The notes below the pieces were generated by a model. That model worked only from the letters and a program-made list of their open reading frames with translations, was not told the origin of the DNA and made no database searches. A stretch of 64,000 bases of DNA from Martinezella lusitana. GTDB taxonomy: Bacteria; Pseudomonadota; Alphaproteobacteria; Rhizobiales; Rhizobiaceae. Position 1 is the first letter of the stretch. Each line of letters opens with the position of its first letter. Below, one piece after another: positions 24,565 through 33,581 of the stretch. Location: contig NZ_FMAF01000004.1 in NCBI RefSeq assembly GCF_900094565.1, positions 496,001-560,000 of the forward strand, read 5' to 3'. The position numbers and the translations under genes were made by a program.

Positions 24565-26111
24565 GCGTCATCCGCGACACGCCCCTGCCTCAAGCGGGCA
24601 AAGCCGTCGGCATCGAAACGCTTGATATGACCATGCGCTTCGGCAGCTTTACCGCGCTCGACCATGTGTCGGTCAGCATTCCGGCCGGCAGCTTCCACGC
24701 CCTGCTCGGCGAAAACGGCGCGGGCAAATCGACCCTGGTCAAATGCATCATGGGCTTCTACCAGCAGACATCCGGCTCGCTGTCGGTCGACGGTCGCGAA
24801 GTGACGATCACCTCGCCAAAGGATGCCGCCGCCTATGGGCTCGGCATGGTCTATCAGCATTTTACGCTTGTGCCGTCGCTGACGGGCGCCGAAAACCTCG
24901 TCATCAGCCGCACGGAAGTGCCCGCCGTCATCAACTGGCCCAGGGAGCGCAAGGCGCTCGCCGCGTTCATGGAGCGCATGCCCTTTCAGATTCCGCTGGA
25001 CCGGCCTGTCAGCCAACTGGCCGCCGGCGAAAAGCAGAAGCTGGAGATCGTCAAGCAGCTCTATCTCGGCCGCAGCTTCCTCGTTCTCGACGAGCCGACC
25101 TCGGTGCTGACGCCGGCCGAACCCGACGAGATGCTCGGTCTGGTGCGTGGCATGACCGAGCGCGGCGAGCTTACCGTATTGATGATTTCCCACAAATTCC
25201 ACGAGGTGACCAAGTTCGCCGACGCGGTATCGATCCTGCGCCGCGGCAAGTTGATCGGCGGTGGCAAGGTGGGGGAATTATCAACAGCAGAGATGGCCGC
25301 GATGATGATCGGGGACGTCAAGCTCGCCGAACTCGACACCCGCATCCCCGTGACCGAAGCGGCGAAGCCGGTGCTGCGCATCGAACAGGTCAAGGCCCCG
25401 GACCGCTCCGGCCTGAAGACCATAGAGATCGACAGCCTGACGGTGCATGCCGGCGAGATCGTCGGCATTGCGGGCATATCCGGCAATGGCCAGAAGGAGC
25501 TCACCGAGATCCTTGCCGGTCAGCGGCCGACACAAGCGGGCTCCGTCACCGTCAAGGGGGCCGCCTATGGTGCCACGCGACCGGAGACACGCCGCAACAA
25601 TGTCCGCTTCATTCCCGAGGAGCCGTTGCAGAATGCCTGCGCGCCGCGCATGAGCGTCAGCGAAAATCTGGCCTTTCGGACCTTCGATCTCAAGGAGAGC
25701 GGTGCGGATGCGATCTGGCTCAACAGGAAGAAGATCAGGAAGGGCGCAACTGCGCTCATAGCCGATTTCAAGGTCAAGACGGCTTCGCAGTCCTCGCCGA
25801 TCGCGGCCCTGTCCGGCGGCAATGTCCAGCGCGCCGTGCTGGCGCGGGAGCTGACGGGTGAGGTCGATCTCCTGATCGTCTCCAACCCCTGCTTCGGCCT
25901 CGACTTTTCCGCCGTCGCCGAAATCCGGGCCCGTATCATGCGCGCCCGCAATGCGGGGGCTGCCGTGTTGCTGCTGTCGGAGGATCTGGATGAGCTGATG
26001 GAAATGTCCGACCGGATCATGGTGATCTCCGAGGGCAAGCTCGTCTATGAGACCGCGGCGCGAAGCGCCGATATTTCGGTGATCGGCGCACATATGGCGG
26101 GGCATCACTGA
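24561..26111 (+). CDS. ABC transporter ATP-binding protein (double domain, BMP-type)
   Basis: This 516-residue protein has two tandem ABC domains. Domain 1 (about 20-250) has Walker [10 protein letters not shown], the signature SQLAAGEKQ and Walker B SFLVLDEP. Domain 2 (about 270-505) has a degenerate Walker [10 protein letters not shown], with [10 protein letters not shown] and [13 protein letters not shown]. One active and one weakened site is normal for this transporter type. ATGA overlaps the biuret hydrolase stop and TGATG joins it to the next hydrolase. Confidence 0.92.
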   Translation: MSVIRDTPLPQAGKAVGIETLDMTMRFGSFTALDHVSVSIPAGSFHALLGENGAGKSTLVKCIMGFYQQTSGSLSVDGREVTITSPKDAAAYGLGMVYQHFTLVPSLTGAENLVISRTEVPAVINWPRERKALAAFMERMPFQIPLDRPVSQLAAGEKQKLEIVKQLYLGRSFLVLDEPTSVLTPAEPDEMLGLVRGMTERGELTVLMISHKFHEVTKFADAVSILRRGKLIGGGKVGELSTAEMAAMMIGDVKLAELDTRIPVTEAAKPVLRIEQVKAPDRSGLKTIEIDSLTVHAGEIVGIAGISGNGQKELTEILAGQRPTQAGSVTVKGAAYGATRPETRRNNVRFIPEEPLQNACAPRMSVSENLAFRTFDLKESGADAIWLNRKKIRKGATALIADFKVKTASQSSPIAALSGGNVQRAVLARELTGEVDLLIVSNPCFGLDFSAVAEIRARIMRARNAGAAVLLLSEDLDELMEMSDRIMVISEGKLVYETAARSADISVIGAHMAGHH

Positions 26112-26779
26112 TGAGAGAGATCCCCGCCCAACCCTTCGCCTTCCCCCTGCAACGCGATGCTGTCGCGCTTGTAGTCATCGACATGCAGCGCGATTTCGCC
26201 GAGCCGGGCGGCTTCGGAGCAAGTCTTGGCAATGATGTCAGCCGCATCACCAGGATCGTCCCGGATGTGAAGCGGCTGATCGAAGGCTTCCGCAAGGCCG
26301 GCCTGCCGGTCATCCATACGATGGAATGCCACAGGCCAGACCTTTCGGATCTGCCCGCTGCCAAACGAAACCGTGGCAATCCCACGCTCAGGATCGGTGA
26401 CGAAGGCCCGATGGGGCGCATTCTTATTGTCGGCGAACCCGGCACCGCGATCCTGCCCGAGCTCGCACCGATCGACGGCGAGACCGTCATCGAAAAGCCG
26501 GGCAAGGGTGCTTTCTACGCGACCGAACTCGGCGATATCCTTGGGGATAGGGGCATACGGCAGCTCGTCTTTGCGGGAGTGACGACAGAGGTCTGCGTCC
26601 AGACCACCATGCGCGAGGCGAACGACCGCGGCTATGAATGCCTGCTCGCCGAAGAGGCCACCGAAAGCTATTTCCCTGAGTTCAAGGCCGCCACCATCGC
26701 GATGATCCGCGCACAAGGCGCGATCGTCGGCTGGACAGCGCATGTCGATGACATTCTGGAGACCATCAATCATGCCTAG
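26111..26779 (+). CDS. isochorismatase-family cysteine hydrolase, triuret hydrolase-like
   Basis: This 222-residue paralogue of the biuret hydrolase two genes upstream has Asp24 (VVIDMQRDF), Lys129 (EKPGKGAF) and Cys162 (TTEVCVQTT). It shares HRPDLSDLP and the [15 protein letters not shown] block, so both descend from one ancestor, but the substrate-side C-terminus differs. Triuret hydrolases (TrtA) are the best known relatives paired with biuret hydrolases, so conversion of triuret or a related ureide is a reasonable guess. The start overlaps the ATPase stop (TGATG). Confidence 0.75.
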   Translation: MREIPAQPFAFPLQRDAVALVVIDMQRDFAEPGGFGASLGNDVSRITRIVPDVKRLIEGFRKAGLPVIHTMECHRPDLSDLPAAKRNRGNPTLRIGDEGPMGRILIVGEPGTAILPELAPIDGETVIEKPGKGAFYATELGDILGDRGIRQLVFAGVTTEVCVQTTMREANDRGYECLLAEEATESYFPEFKAATIAMIRAQGAIVGWTAHVDDILETINHA

Positions 26780-27119
26780 GACGACGCGCGAAACCCTGAC
26801 GACGGGTGGCTGGAAGGATCTGGCCTTTGGTCCCTTTCGCGAGGACGTCACCATTCATTGGATCCAGCCTTTCGAAGGAGACCAGCCCGGCATCGCCCTT
26901 TTGAAATACGAAGCCGGCGCTTCCGTGCCCCGCCACAGGCATGAAGGGCTTGAAACCATTCTCGTGCTCGAAGGCATACAATCGGATGAAGCCGGCGATT
27001 ATGCCAGGGGCTGCTATATCGTGAATGCTGCGGGTACCGAGCATTCGGTTTGGAGCGATACGGGCTGCGTCGTGCTCATCCAATGGGACCGACCGGTGAC
27101 CATATTGGAGGATAGCTGA
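26772..27119 (+). CDS. small cupin protein, ChrR-like
   Basis: This 115-residue single-domain cupin has metal-binding residues visible in [17 protein letters not shown] (two His, one Glu) and a further His in [10 protein letters not shown]. It starts eight bases before the previous stop, so it is the last gene of the biuret operon. It may act as an isomerase or hydrolase of an unstable intermediate, or as a sensor. No function can be assigned. Confidence 0.8.
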   Translation: MPRTTRETLTTGGWKDLAFGPFREDVTIHWIQPFEGDQPGIALLKYEAGASVPRHRHEGLETILVLEGIQSDEAGDYARGCYIVNAAGTEHSVWSDTGCVVLIQWDRPVTILEDS

Positions 27120-27166
27120 TTGGCCCTGTGTGCCTCCTCCATACATGCGTCGGCACCGCATTCTTC

Positions 27167-27376
27167 CTATTTCTTCTTCGGTGCCAGTTCCCACTTGCCC
27201 TGGGCGTTCTTCACGAAGCGACGATCTCCTTTGTAGAACGTTACGGCGCCCGTCCGATCGACCTTGATCGCGGTTGGCAGCGGCTGGGCCGCCGCCTTCA
27301 GCCGTTCGACCAGCTCAAATGCCTCTTCCCGCTTGCCTGCTTCGATGAGCGTCATCAGCTTTGACTTGTATTCCAT
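27167..27376 (-). CDS. small hypothetical protein
   Basis: This 69-residue soluble, basic protein ends in the lysine-rich tail ELAPKKK. The ATG at 27376 follows AGGAG by seven bases, which decides it over the frame start at 27394. The N-terminal half is a predicted helix (KLMTLIEAGKREEAFELVE, then RLKAA), the second half beta strands. No family is recognised. It lies between convergent operon ends, behind the minus-strand transporter operon. Confidence 0.6.
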   Translation of the reverse strand: MEYKSKLMTLIEAGKREEAFELVERLKAAAQPLPTAIKVDRTGAVTFYKGDRRFVKNAQGKWELAPKKK

Positions 27377-27444
27377 CCTTATACTCCTATTCATGGAGGA
27401 CTGGGGACCGACGAATTAGGCGGTCAGTTGTCTCTACATATTGA

Positions 27445-28245
27445 TCAGCCAGTACGGCGTTGCATGAACAGCGAACGCAGTGCCACAACCACCACGCAAG
27501 CACTTGAAACCAGGAAAATGGCGCCCGACATCGCGTAAATCGTCGGGGAGGCGCCAGCATTCATCTTGCCGAACAGCACAACCGGCAGCGTGTTTTGTCG
27601 GCCTGCGAGATAGAAGGCGCGTGTAAACTCGTTGAGCGACAGCAGGAACGAAAAGATGAACGCGCTTATGAGACCCGGTCGGACAAGCGGCAGGGTGATA
27701 TCGTAGAATTGCCGGAAACGGCTTGCGCCGAGATCATCCGCCGCCATCAGATAGGTGCGCTTGACGGCGGCGAAGCTCGTCAGAATGACGATGAAGGCGA
27801 ACGGCATCGCCCAGAGCAGATGGCCGGCGATCACAGTCAATGCCGATGCTTTCACGCCGGCCCGGCTGAGGACCGTCGAAAGCGCCAGTCCCTGTATGAC
27901 ACCCGGCACGAACATCGGCAAAAGCACCGTCAGAAACCATGCGGTGCGGCCACGATGAAGCTGGCGGTAAGCAAGTGCTGCGGCCAGCGACAGGGCCGTC
28001 GCGATGACCGCCGTCGCAAGTGCGATGATGAGCGATTGGCCGAGCGCGGCGATGAGCGCATGCTCCGAACCGAGCGCTTCGTACCACTTCAAGGTTACAT
28101 CGGAGAGACGCGGCAATCCCGGCTGCAGCGACGGATTGAACGAGACGCCAAGCAGATAGAGCGGCGGGGCATAGATCACCGCAAGGCCGACCACGGTCAG
28201 CGCCCAGATGACGATGCGAGGAGTCGTTCCTTCCCTGACGATCAT
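27445..28245 (-). CDS. ABC transporter permease, PotC-like
   Basis: This 266-residue permease of the spermidine/putrescine-type family has about six helices. The coupling motif appears as AADDLGASRFRQFYDITLPL with VRPG. It is the last gene of the hyuBA transporter operon and overlaps the other permease by four bases (28242-28245). Confidence 0.9.
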   Translation of the reverse strand: MIVREGTTPRIVIWALTVVGLAVIYAPPLYLLGVSFNPSLQPGLPRLSDVTLKWYEALGSEHALIAALGQSLIIALATAVIATALSLAAALAYRQLHRGRTAWFLTVLLPMFVPGVIQGLALSTVLSRAGVKASALTVIAGHLLWAMPFAFIVILTSFAAVKRTYLMAADDLGASRFRQFYDITLPLVRPGLISAFIFSFLLSLNEFTRAFYLAGRQNTLPVVLFGKMNAGASPTIYAMSGAIFLVSSACVVVVALRSLFMQRRTG

Positions 28246-29096
28246 TGGCCGCGATCCTCAAACAGCGACGCCAAGCCGAATATGGCGTCCCCGATCAGGA
28301 CCAGCCCGAAGACGACGACCAGCATGAGTGTCGAGATAGCGAAGGCGAGCGGGAAATTGGCGACGCGCATCACATCATTGATCATGACCGAGACGATGGA
28401 AGCACCGGCGCCACCGAGCATCTGCACCTCGGTCGAAGAGCCCGCGACCATGACAAAAACAAACAGAAATCCAGCAAAGACGCCGGAATAGGTCAGCGGC
28501 AGCAACACCGTGCGCGCCATGGTCCAGAAGCCGGCGCCGAGGTCCCTCGCCGCCACCATCGCAACCGGATCGACGCGGCGCATGGAGAGCAGGATGGGGA
28601 AGGCCGCAAACGGCAGATAGGACGCGATCAGCCCGACAATCACGGCGAAGTCGCTGAACAGCAGCCAGTCGAGCGGCGCATCCGTTACCCCAACCTGCTG
28701 AAGGAGCGTATTGATGACGCCGGTGCGGCCAAGCAGGAGCCGCCAGGAGAAGGAGCGAATGAGATAGGAGGTGAAGAACGGGATCGTCAGAAGCGCCGCG
28801 AGCGCAATTGACAGCCTTGGCCCGGCGAGGAAATACATCGCATAGGCAGTGGGGTAGGCGATCACAAGGCAAATGCTGGCCGTCAAAAACGCCTTCCCGA
28901 GCGTGGAGAGGAATACACTCCAGCGCCCCGCCTCCAGAATAGAGCCATAAGCGGCAACGCTGAATTCCGGCTTGATCCAATAGGTTGCGGAATCCCAGGC
29001 ACAGAAGCTCCAGACCACGACCAGGATCAGTGGTGCAAGGCCAAGCACAAGGATGGCTGCGAGCGGCGCTGCCAGCAATAGACTCGGTGTCTTCAT
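28242..29096 (-). CDS. ABC transporter permease, PotB-like
   Basis: This 284-residue permease has about six helices and the coupling loop VAARDLGAGFWTMARTVLLP. The segment VIGLIASYLPFAAFPI is the usual core. It lies 105 bases after the binding protein gene, with an intercistronic hairpin between them, and overlaps the PotC-like gene. Confidence 0.9.
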   Translation of the reverse strand: MKTPSLLLAAPLAAILVLGLAPLILVVVWSFCAWDSATYWIKPEFSVAAYGSILEAGRWSVFLSTLGKAFLTASICLVIAYPTAYAMYFLAGPRLSIALAALLTIPFFTSYLIRSFSWRLLLGRTGVINTLLQQVGVTDAPLDWLLFSDFAVIVGLIASYLPFAAFPILLSMRRVDPVAMVAARDLGAGFWTMARTVLLPLTYSGVFAGFLFVFVMVAGSSTEVQMLGGAGASIVSVMINDVMRVANFPLAFAISTLMLVVVFGLVLIGDAIFGLASLFEDRGQ

Positions 29097-29135
29097 ATCC
29101 TCGGTCCGCTTCTAAGAGCATCCATCGGCGTTGAT

Positions 29136-29151
29136 CCCCGTCGGCTCGGGG
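29136..29151 (-). other. intercistronic hairpin after binding protein gene
   Basis: CCCCG and CGGGG (29136-29140 and 29147-29151) form a short GC-rich stem between the binding protein and permease genes. Such stems often protect the 3' end of the binding protein mRNA and make that gene more abundant than the permeases. Confidence 0.4.
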
Positions 29152-29201
29152 CCGGTCGTCCTCTTTGGAAAGACAGGCCAGCCCCGGTCCATCGCATCAC
29201 A

Positions 29202-30374
29202 TCAGGCGTTGCGCAGCTTCTGCCACCATTCTTCGTAGAGTTGGAAATTGTCCGGGCGGCAATTCTGCCAGTAGACCTTCCCGGAGAACTTGGCCTTCAC
29301 ATGGTCGGCAAGCTTGGCCACATCGTCCGCCTTGTATTCGTCCGGATGGGCCTTGGCGTAGGCAAGGTTGTTGTCGGTCGGCACGAGGTAGCCGCGCGCC
29401 TTGCCCAATTCGCACCCGTAGAGACCGGCGAGCAGACCATCGACGAACTTATGGGCAACGTCGGCCTTGCCGCGCCCCGCGGCACCCTTGAGCAGCACCG
29501 TGTTGTTGCCCCAGCCTTCATAGCCTTCCACCGGAGCGGCATATTCCACCTGAAGTCCGCGCTTGCGGCCCTCGTAGACGATCGGCTCCCAACCGGTCAT
29601 CGCGTCGACTTCCTCGTTGGCCACCAGCTGTACGCCCTGTTCCCAACCGTTCCAGAAGGTGCGGAACTGGCCGTCCTTCTTGTGCTTGATCAGGAATTCC
29701 ATGACGAGGCCGAGCTCGGATTCCGAAAGGTTGCCGGGATCCTTGATCGGCTTGTTTTCTGCACCCTTGAGGTAGATGGCGGTGAAGATGGCGCTGTTGA
29801 TCCAGGCGTCTTCCATGGCGACCCGGCCCTTGAGCTTGGGATCGAAGATCACGCCATAGCTGTCGACCTTGCCGAGCTTATCGGGGCGATAGATGATGGA
29901 GTCGGCGTTCACCACGGTCGGAATGCCGTATTGCTTGCCCTCGTAGGTCAGTGTCGGAATATCCTTCGCCCACTGCCAGATGCCGGCAAAGTTCGGGATC
30001 TTGGAGAGATCCCACGGAGCTATCAGCCCCTGCTTGGCGAGCTCGCGTTCGGCACCGCCCTGAAAGCCACCGACATCGAAAAGATCGTTGGCGTTGCCGG
30101 CGGCAAGACGGGCGACGACGGGACCGACATCGTTGCCATTATCGGTGAATTCGGGCGAAACACCACTCTGGCTTGCAAATTCTTGCCATTTGTCGCCGAT
30201 GTCGAGCGTCGCGGTGGCCCAGAATGCAACCGACGCCTCATCAGCCATGGCGCGGTTGGCACCGAGCCCACCAACGGAAAGCGCGGCCGCACCCGCGCCC
30301 ATGAGCTTCAGCATGTCGCGGCGTTGCAGATTGCTCCTCAAGGCGGAGGAGGCGGAATTACTGCCTTTGTTCAT
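29202..30374 (-). CDS. ABC substrate-binding protein, PotD-like
   Basis: This 390-residue periplasmic binding protein has a twin-arginine-type signal (LQRRDMLKLMGAGAAALSVG, ending ANRAMA) followed by a SBP_bac_8-type domain. The family binds polyamines, but also other cationic or amide compounds. The link to hydantoinase-type genes in the same operon suggests a cyclic amide or imide or its open-chain product rather than a polyamine. Confidence 0.88.
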   Translation of the reverse strand: MNKGSNSASSALRSNLQRRDMLKLMGAGAAALSVGGLGANRAMADEASVAFWATATLDIGDKWQEFASQSGVSPEFTDNGNDVGPVVARLAAGNANDLFDVGGFQGGAERELAKQGLIAPWDLSKIPNFAGIWQWAKDIPTLTYEGKQYGIPTVVNADSIIYRPDKLGKVDSYGVIFDPKLKGRVAMEDAWINSAIFTAIYLKGAENKPIKDPGNLSESELGLVMEFLIKHKKDGQFRTFWNGWEQGVQLVANEEVDAMTGWEPIVYEGRKRGLQVEYAAPVEGYEGWGNNTVLLKGAAGRGKADVAHKFVDGLLAGLYGCELGKARGYLVPTDNNLAYAKAHPDEYKADDVAKLADHVKAKFSGKVYWQNCRPDNFQLYEEWWQKLRNA

Positions 30375-30421
30375 CGTGTTATTCCCTTCCCTTTTTTCTG
30401 AGTATTTCAGCCATTTGGGTT

Positions 30422-31516
30422 TTACTCATCGCCTCCAGCCAGCGCCGGCGTTCCGGAGCGGTCAATCAGAAGTGCTGCACCCGGCTTCAGCCGCACGCGC
30501 ACCCTCTCGCCCGGCATGGGGGGGGCGGTATCCGCACTTGTCGTCACCACCATGCGCTGGCTGTCGGCGAAGGCAAGGGCAACGTCATGACTGAGCCCGC
30601 GATAGACGCTTTCTACTACTTTAAGTTCAATTGTATCGGGCTCGCTTTCAACACTCGCGAGAAGTTCTATTCGGTCTGGTCGAATCGCCACGAGGGCATC
30701 GGCGGGCTTGGTCCCGGCAAACGTAGCGGTCAGTTTTTGACCTGCGATGACAACCACCGCCCGGTTGTCCGAAATCGAGATGCTCTCCGGCTTCAACAAG
30801 GTATCGATGCCGACGAAACGTGCGACGAAAGCATTGGCCGGAGCCTCGAAGAAGCGTGCCGGCGTGTCGACCTGTTCGATGCGGCCGCTGTGCATCACCG
30901 CCATGCGATCCGAGAGGCTGAGCGCCTCATCCTGATTGTGGGTGACGAGAATGAATGTCGCGCCGGTGCGCTTGTGGAGCCGCCCGAATTCGTCCCGCAT
31001 CTGTTGGCGCAAGCGTTCGTCAAGCCCGGTCAGGGGCTCGTCGAGCAACAGGATGCCGGGCTCCATGACAAGCGCGCGGGCAAGCGCCACGCGCTGACGC
31101 TGACCGCCGGAAAGGAGATTGACGTCGCGATCCGCGAAACCGGAAAGTTCGACAAGGTCCAGAGCCCCCTCGACCTTGGTCTTCAGCGCAGAACCGGACA
31201 GCCCCCGCAATTTCAGCCCGTAGCCGATATTCTGCGCGACATTCATATGCGGAAACAGCCCAAGCGACTGGAAGACGGTGTTGACCGGCCGGCGATTGGC
31301 CGGGACGCCGGCCATGTCCTTGCCATCGAAAAGGACACGGCCTGATGTCGGCTCGTCGAAGCCACCGATCAGTTTCAACAGCGAACTCTTGCCGCAGCCC
31401 GACGAGCCAAGCAGAGTGAAAAACTCCCCCGCGTTCACGTCGAGCGTCACGTCATCGACGGCGCGAACCGGACCGTAGCTTCTGACGATATGGTCAAGAC
31501 CGATCGCTATCGCCAC
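30422..31516 (-). CDS. ABC transporter ATP-binding protein, PotA-like
   Basis: This 364-residue ATPase has Walker A GSSGCGKSS, signature LSGGQRQRVALARAL, Walker B ILLLDEP, the H-loop VTHNQDEAL and a C-terminal TOBE domain. The frame is open to 31543, but the GTG at 31516 lies just after the HyuA stop and eight bases from GGGGGAGG, so I prefer it. It energises the two Pot-type permeases. Confidence 0.9.
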   Translation of the reverse strand: MAIAIGLDHIVRSYGPVRAVDDVTLDVNAGEFFTLLGSSGCGKSSLLKLIGGFDEPTSGRVLFDGKDMAGVPANRRPVNTVFQSLGLFPHMNVAQNIGYGLKLRGLSGSALKTKVEGALDLVELSGFADRDVNLLSGGQRQRVALARALVMEPGILLLDEPLTGLDERLRQQMRDEFGRLHKRTGATFILVTHNQDEALSLSDRMAVMHSGRIEQVDTPARFFEAPANAFVARFVGIDTLLKPESISISDNRAVVVIAGQKLTATFAGTKPADALVAIRPDRIELLASVESEPDTIELKVVESVYRGLSHDVALAFADSQRMVVTTSADTAPPMPGERVRVRLKPGAALLIDRSGTPALAGGDE

Positions 31517-31517
31517 G

Positions 31518-33581
31518 TCAGATACCTCCCCCATCGCGTTCACGAATGAGGAGCAGGCCCTCCTCGCTCACCTCGAGCTCCTGCCCGGCGACCACCAGCG
31601 ACGTCGAGGTCGGTTCCTCGACGAGGAGCGGGCCTGAGATCTTCTTCAGATACGGCAATTTTGTGCGCTCGTAGACCGGGCAAGGCGTCCATCCGATCGC
31701 TCCGCCGAAATAGACCTCTCGCTGGCCCTTTAAGGCAGCGTCCAGCGAGCGGCCGTCAGGCTTCAATTTCGGAATGGCGATGACCGGGCCGCGCAACACC
31801 GCCTCAAGATGGATCATGGTGATCTCGATCGCCGAGGCCGGAAGGCGGAAGGCATAAGCGCGCTCATGAGCGGCATGATACCGCTCGGCAAAACTTTCAG
31901 TGTCATCGCCGGGTTCGAACAGGGCGAAGACGCCGTGCTCCTGGCCACGATAGCGGGCTTCGACGCGGCAGGTGTACCGTATGTCGGCCGCAGCGCCCTT
32001 GGCGAAGTAGGTGACCGCCTCACGCTTCAATCCATCGAAACGGCGCTTCAGCTCATTGATCGCCTCCGGTTCAAGGGGCGAGAACCAGGTACCGCGGAAA
32101 TCGGCGCGCGGTTCGGCCGCCAGCATTCCCCAGGCCGAGAAGATGCCGGGATGCGGCGGCACCACCGTCACTTTCACCCCGAGATCGCGCCCGAGGCGGG
32201 AGGCAAGCGCGGGTCCGGCGCCGCCGGAAATCACAAAGGCAGCGTCGCGCGGATCATGTCCGCGTTGGACCGTCACGAGTTTGAGCGCATTGATCATCGA
32301 AGCGTGGGCGATCTCGACGATGGCGAGCGCTGCATCCTCCACGGATAACCCAAGCGGCTCAGCCACGGTTGCGATTGCCGCGACCGCCTTGTCCTTGTCG
32401 AGCTGCATCTGCCCATCCGCAAAGCTTGCCGGATCGAAAATGCCAAGCGTGAGCAGGGCATCGGAGAGGGTCGGCTTATCTCCGCCCCGACCGTAACAGG
32501 CGGGCCCAGGCATCGAGCCTGCGCTTTCCGGCCCCACGCAAAGCGCGCCGCGCTCGTCGATACGGGCGATGGAGCCACCGCCTGCGCCGATTTCGACGAT
32601 ATCGACGACCGGCACCTGCACGGGGTAGCCGGGTGCAATGCGGGTATGCTCGAGCTTGTATTCGCTATCGAGCGTCGGGCGGCTGTCATGGATCAATGAG
32701 CATTTTGCCGTCGTACCGCCGACATCGAGCGAAAGTATTTCCGATTCGCCAAGCACCGCGCCGATGCGCGCCGCTCCAGCCACCCCGCCGGCCGGGCCGG
32801 ATTCGACGAGCGTCAACGGGCTCATCTGCGCCTGATCGAATGTCGAGATGCCTCCGTTGGATTGCATGGCGTAATAGGGGCAGGTGAGATCGCGCTCGGT
32901 CAATGCGCTTTCGAGGCGCGCGAAGTAGCGCTTGATGATCGGCTGCACATAGGCGTTCAGCACAGTCGTATTGGAGCGCTCATACTCACGCCACTGACGG
33001 GAAACCTCATGGCTCGCGCAGACGGTCGCATCCGGCAGGGCTTCGGCCAGTGCCCTGGCACAAAGAATCTCGTGTTCGGGATTGACGTAGCTATGCAGGA
33101 AGACGACCGCCACCGCCTCCACATTACGGGCGCGGCATTCGCGGATGATGGGCTCGAGATCGTCAAGCACGATCGGGGTCAATACCCGGCCCTTGGCATC
33201 CAGGCGCTCACGGACTTCGAAGCGCAGGCTGCGCGGCACGAAGGGCTCCGGGCTCTTGAAATGCAGATTATAGAGATCGGGCCGATTTCCACGGCCGATT
33301 TCCAGCACATCGCGAAAACCGGCTGTCGTCACAAGCGCCGTCTTGACGCCCTTGCGCTCAGTGATCGCATTGATGACCGTCGTCCCGCCATGGGCGAAGA
33401 AGATCACGTCGCGGGTGGAAAGCCCGTCCTTCTGTTCAGCAAGCTCGATGGCCGAGAGCACCCCTTCGGACTGATCGGGAATGGTTGTCAGGCTCTTGGC
33501 GGTGAAAACCTCGCCGGTGCGCTCGTCGTAGCCGACGAGGTCGGTAAAGGTACCTCCCACATCCGTCGCCAATCTGATCAT
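31518..33581 (-). CDS. hyuA: hydantoinase/oxoprolinase family protein, subunit A
   Basis: This 687-residue protein has the ATP-binding fold of the hydantoinase A/acetone carboxylase beta family: IRLATDVGGTFTDLVGYD near the start, ILSLDVGGTTAKCSLI in the middle and a long C-terminal part. It phosphorylates the substrate or its amide oxygen so that subunit B can open it. Relatives include N-methylhydantoinase, 5-oxoprolinase and caprolactamase. It overlaps hyuB by four bases. The exact substrate is unknown. Confidence 0.88.
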   Translation of the reverse strand: MIRLATDVGGTFTDLVGYDERTGEVFTAKSLTTIPDQSEGVLSAIELAEQKDGLSTRDVIFFAHGGTTVINAITERKGVKTALVTTAGFRDVLEIGRGNRPDLYNLHFKSPEPFVPRSLRFEVRERLDAKGRVLTPIVLDDLEPIIRECRARNVEAVAVVFLHSYVNPEHEILCARALAEALPDATVCASHEVSRQWREYERSNTTVLNAYVQPIIKRYFARLESALTERDLTCPYYAMQSNGGISTFDQAQMSPLTLVESGPAGGVAGAARIGAVLGESEILSLDVGGTTAKCSLIHDSRPTLDSEYKLEHTRIAPGYPVQVPVVDIVEIGAGGGSIARIDERGALCVGPESAGSMPGPACYGRGGDKPTLSDALLTLGIFDPASFADGQMQLDKDKAVAAIATVAEPLGLSVEDAALAIVEIAHASMINALKLVTVQRGHDPRDAAFVISGGAGPALASRLGRDLGVKVTVVPPHPGIFSAWGMLAAEPRADFRGTWFSPLEPEAINELKRRFDGLKREAVTYFAKGAAADIRYTCRVEARYRGQEHGVFALFEPGDDTESFAERYHAAHERAYAFRLPASAIEITMIHLEAVLRGPVIAIPKLKPDGRSLDAALKGQREVYFGGAIGWTPCPVYERTKLPYLKKISGPLLVEEPTSTSLVVAGQELEVSEEGLLLIRERDGGGI

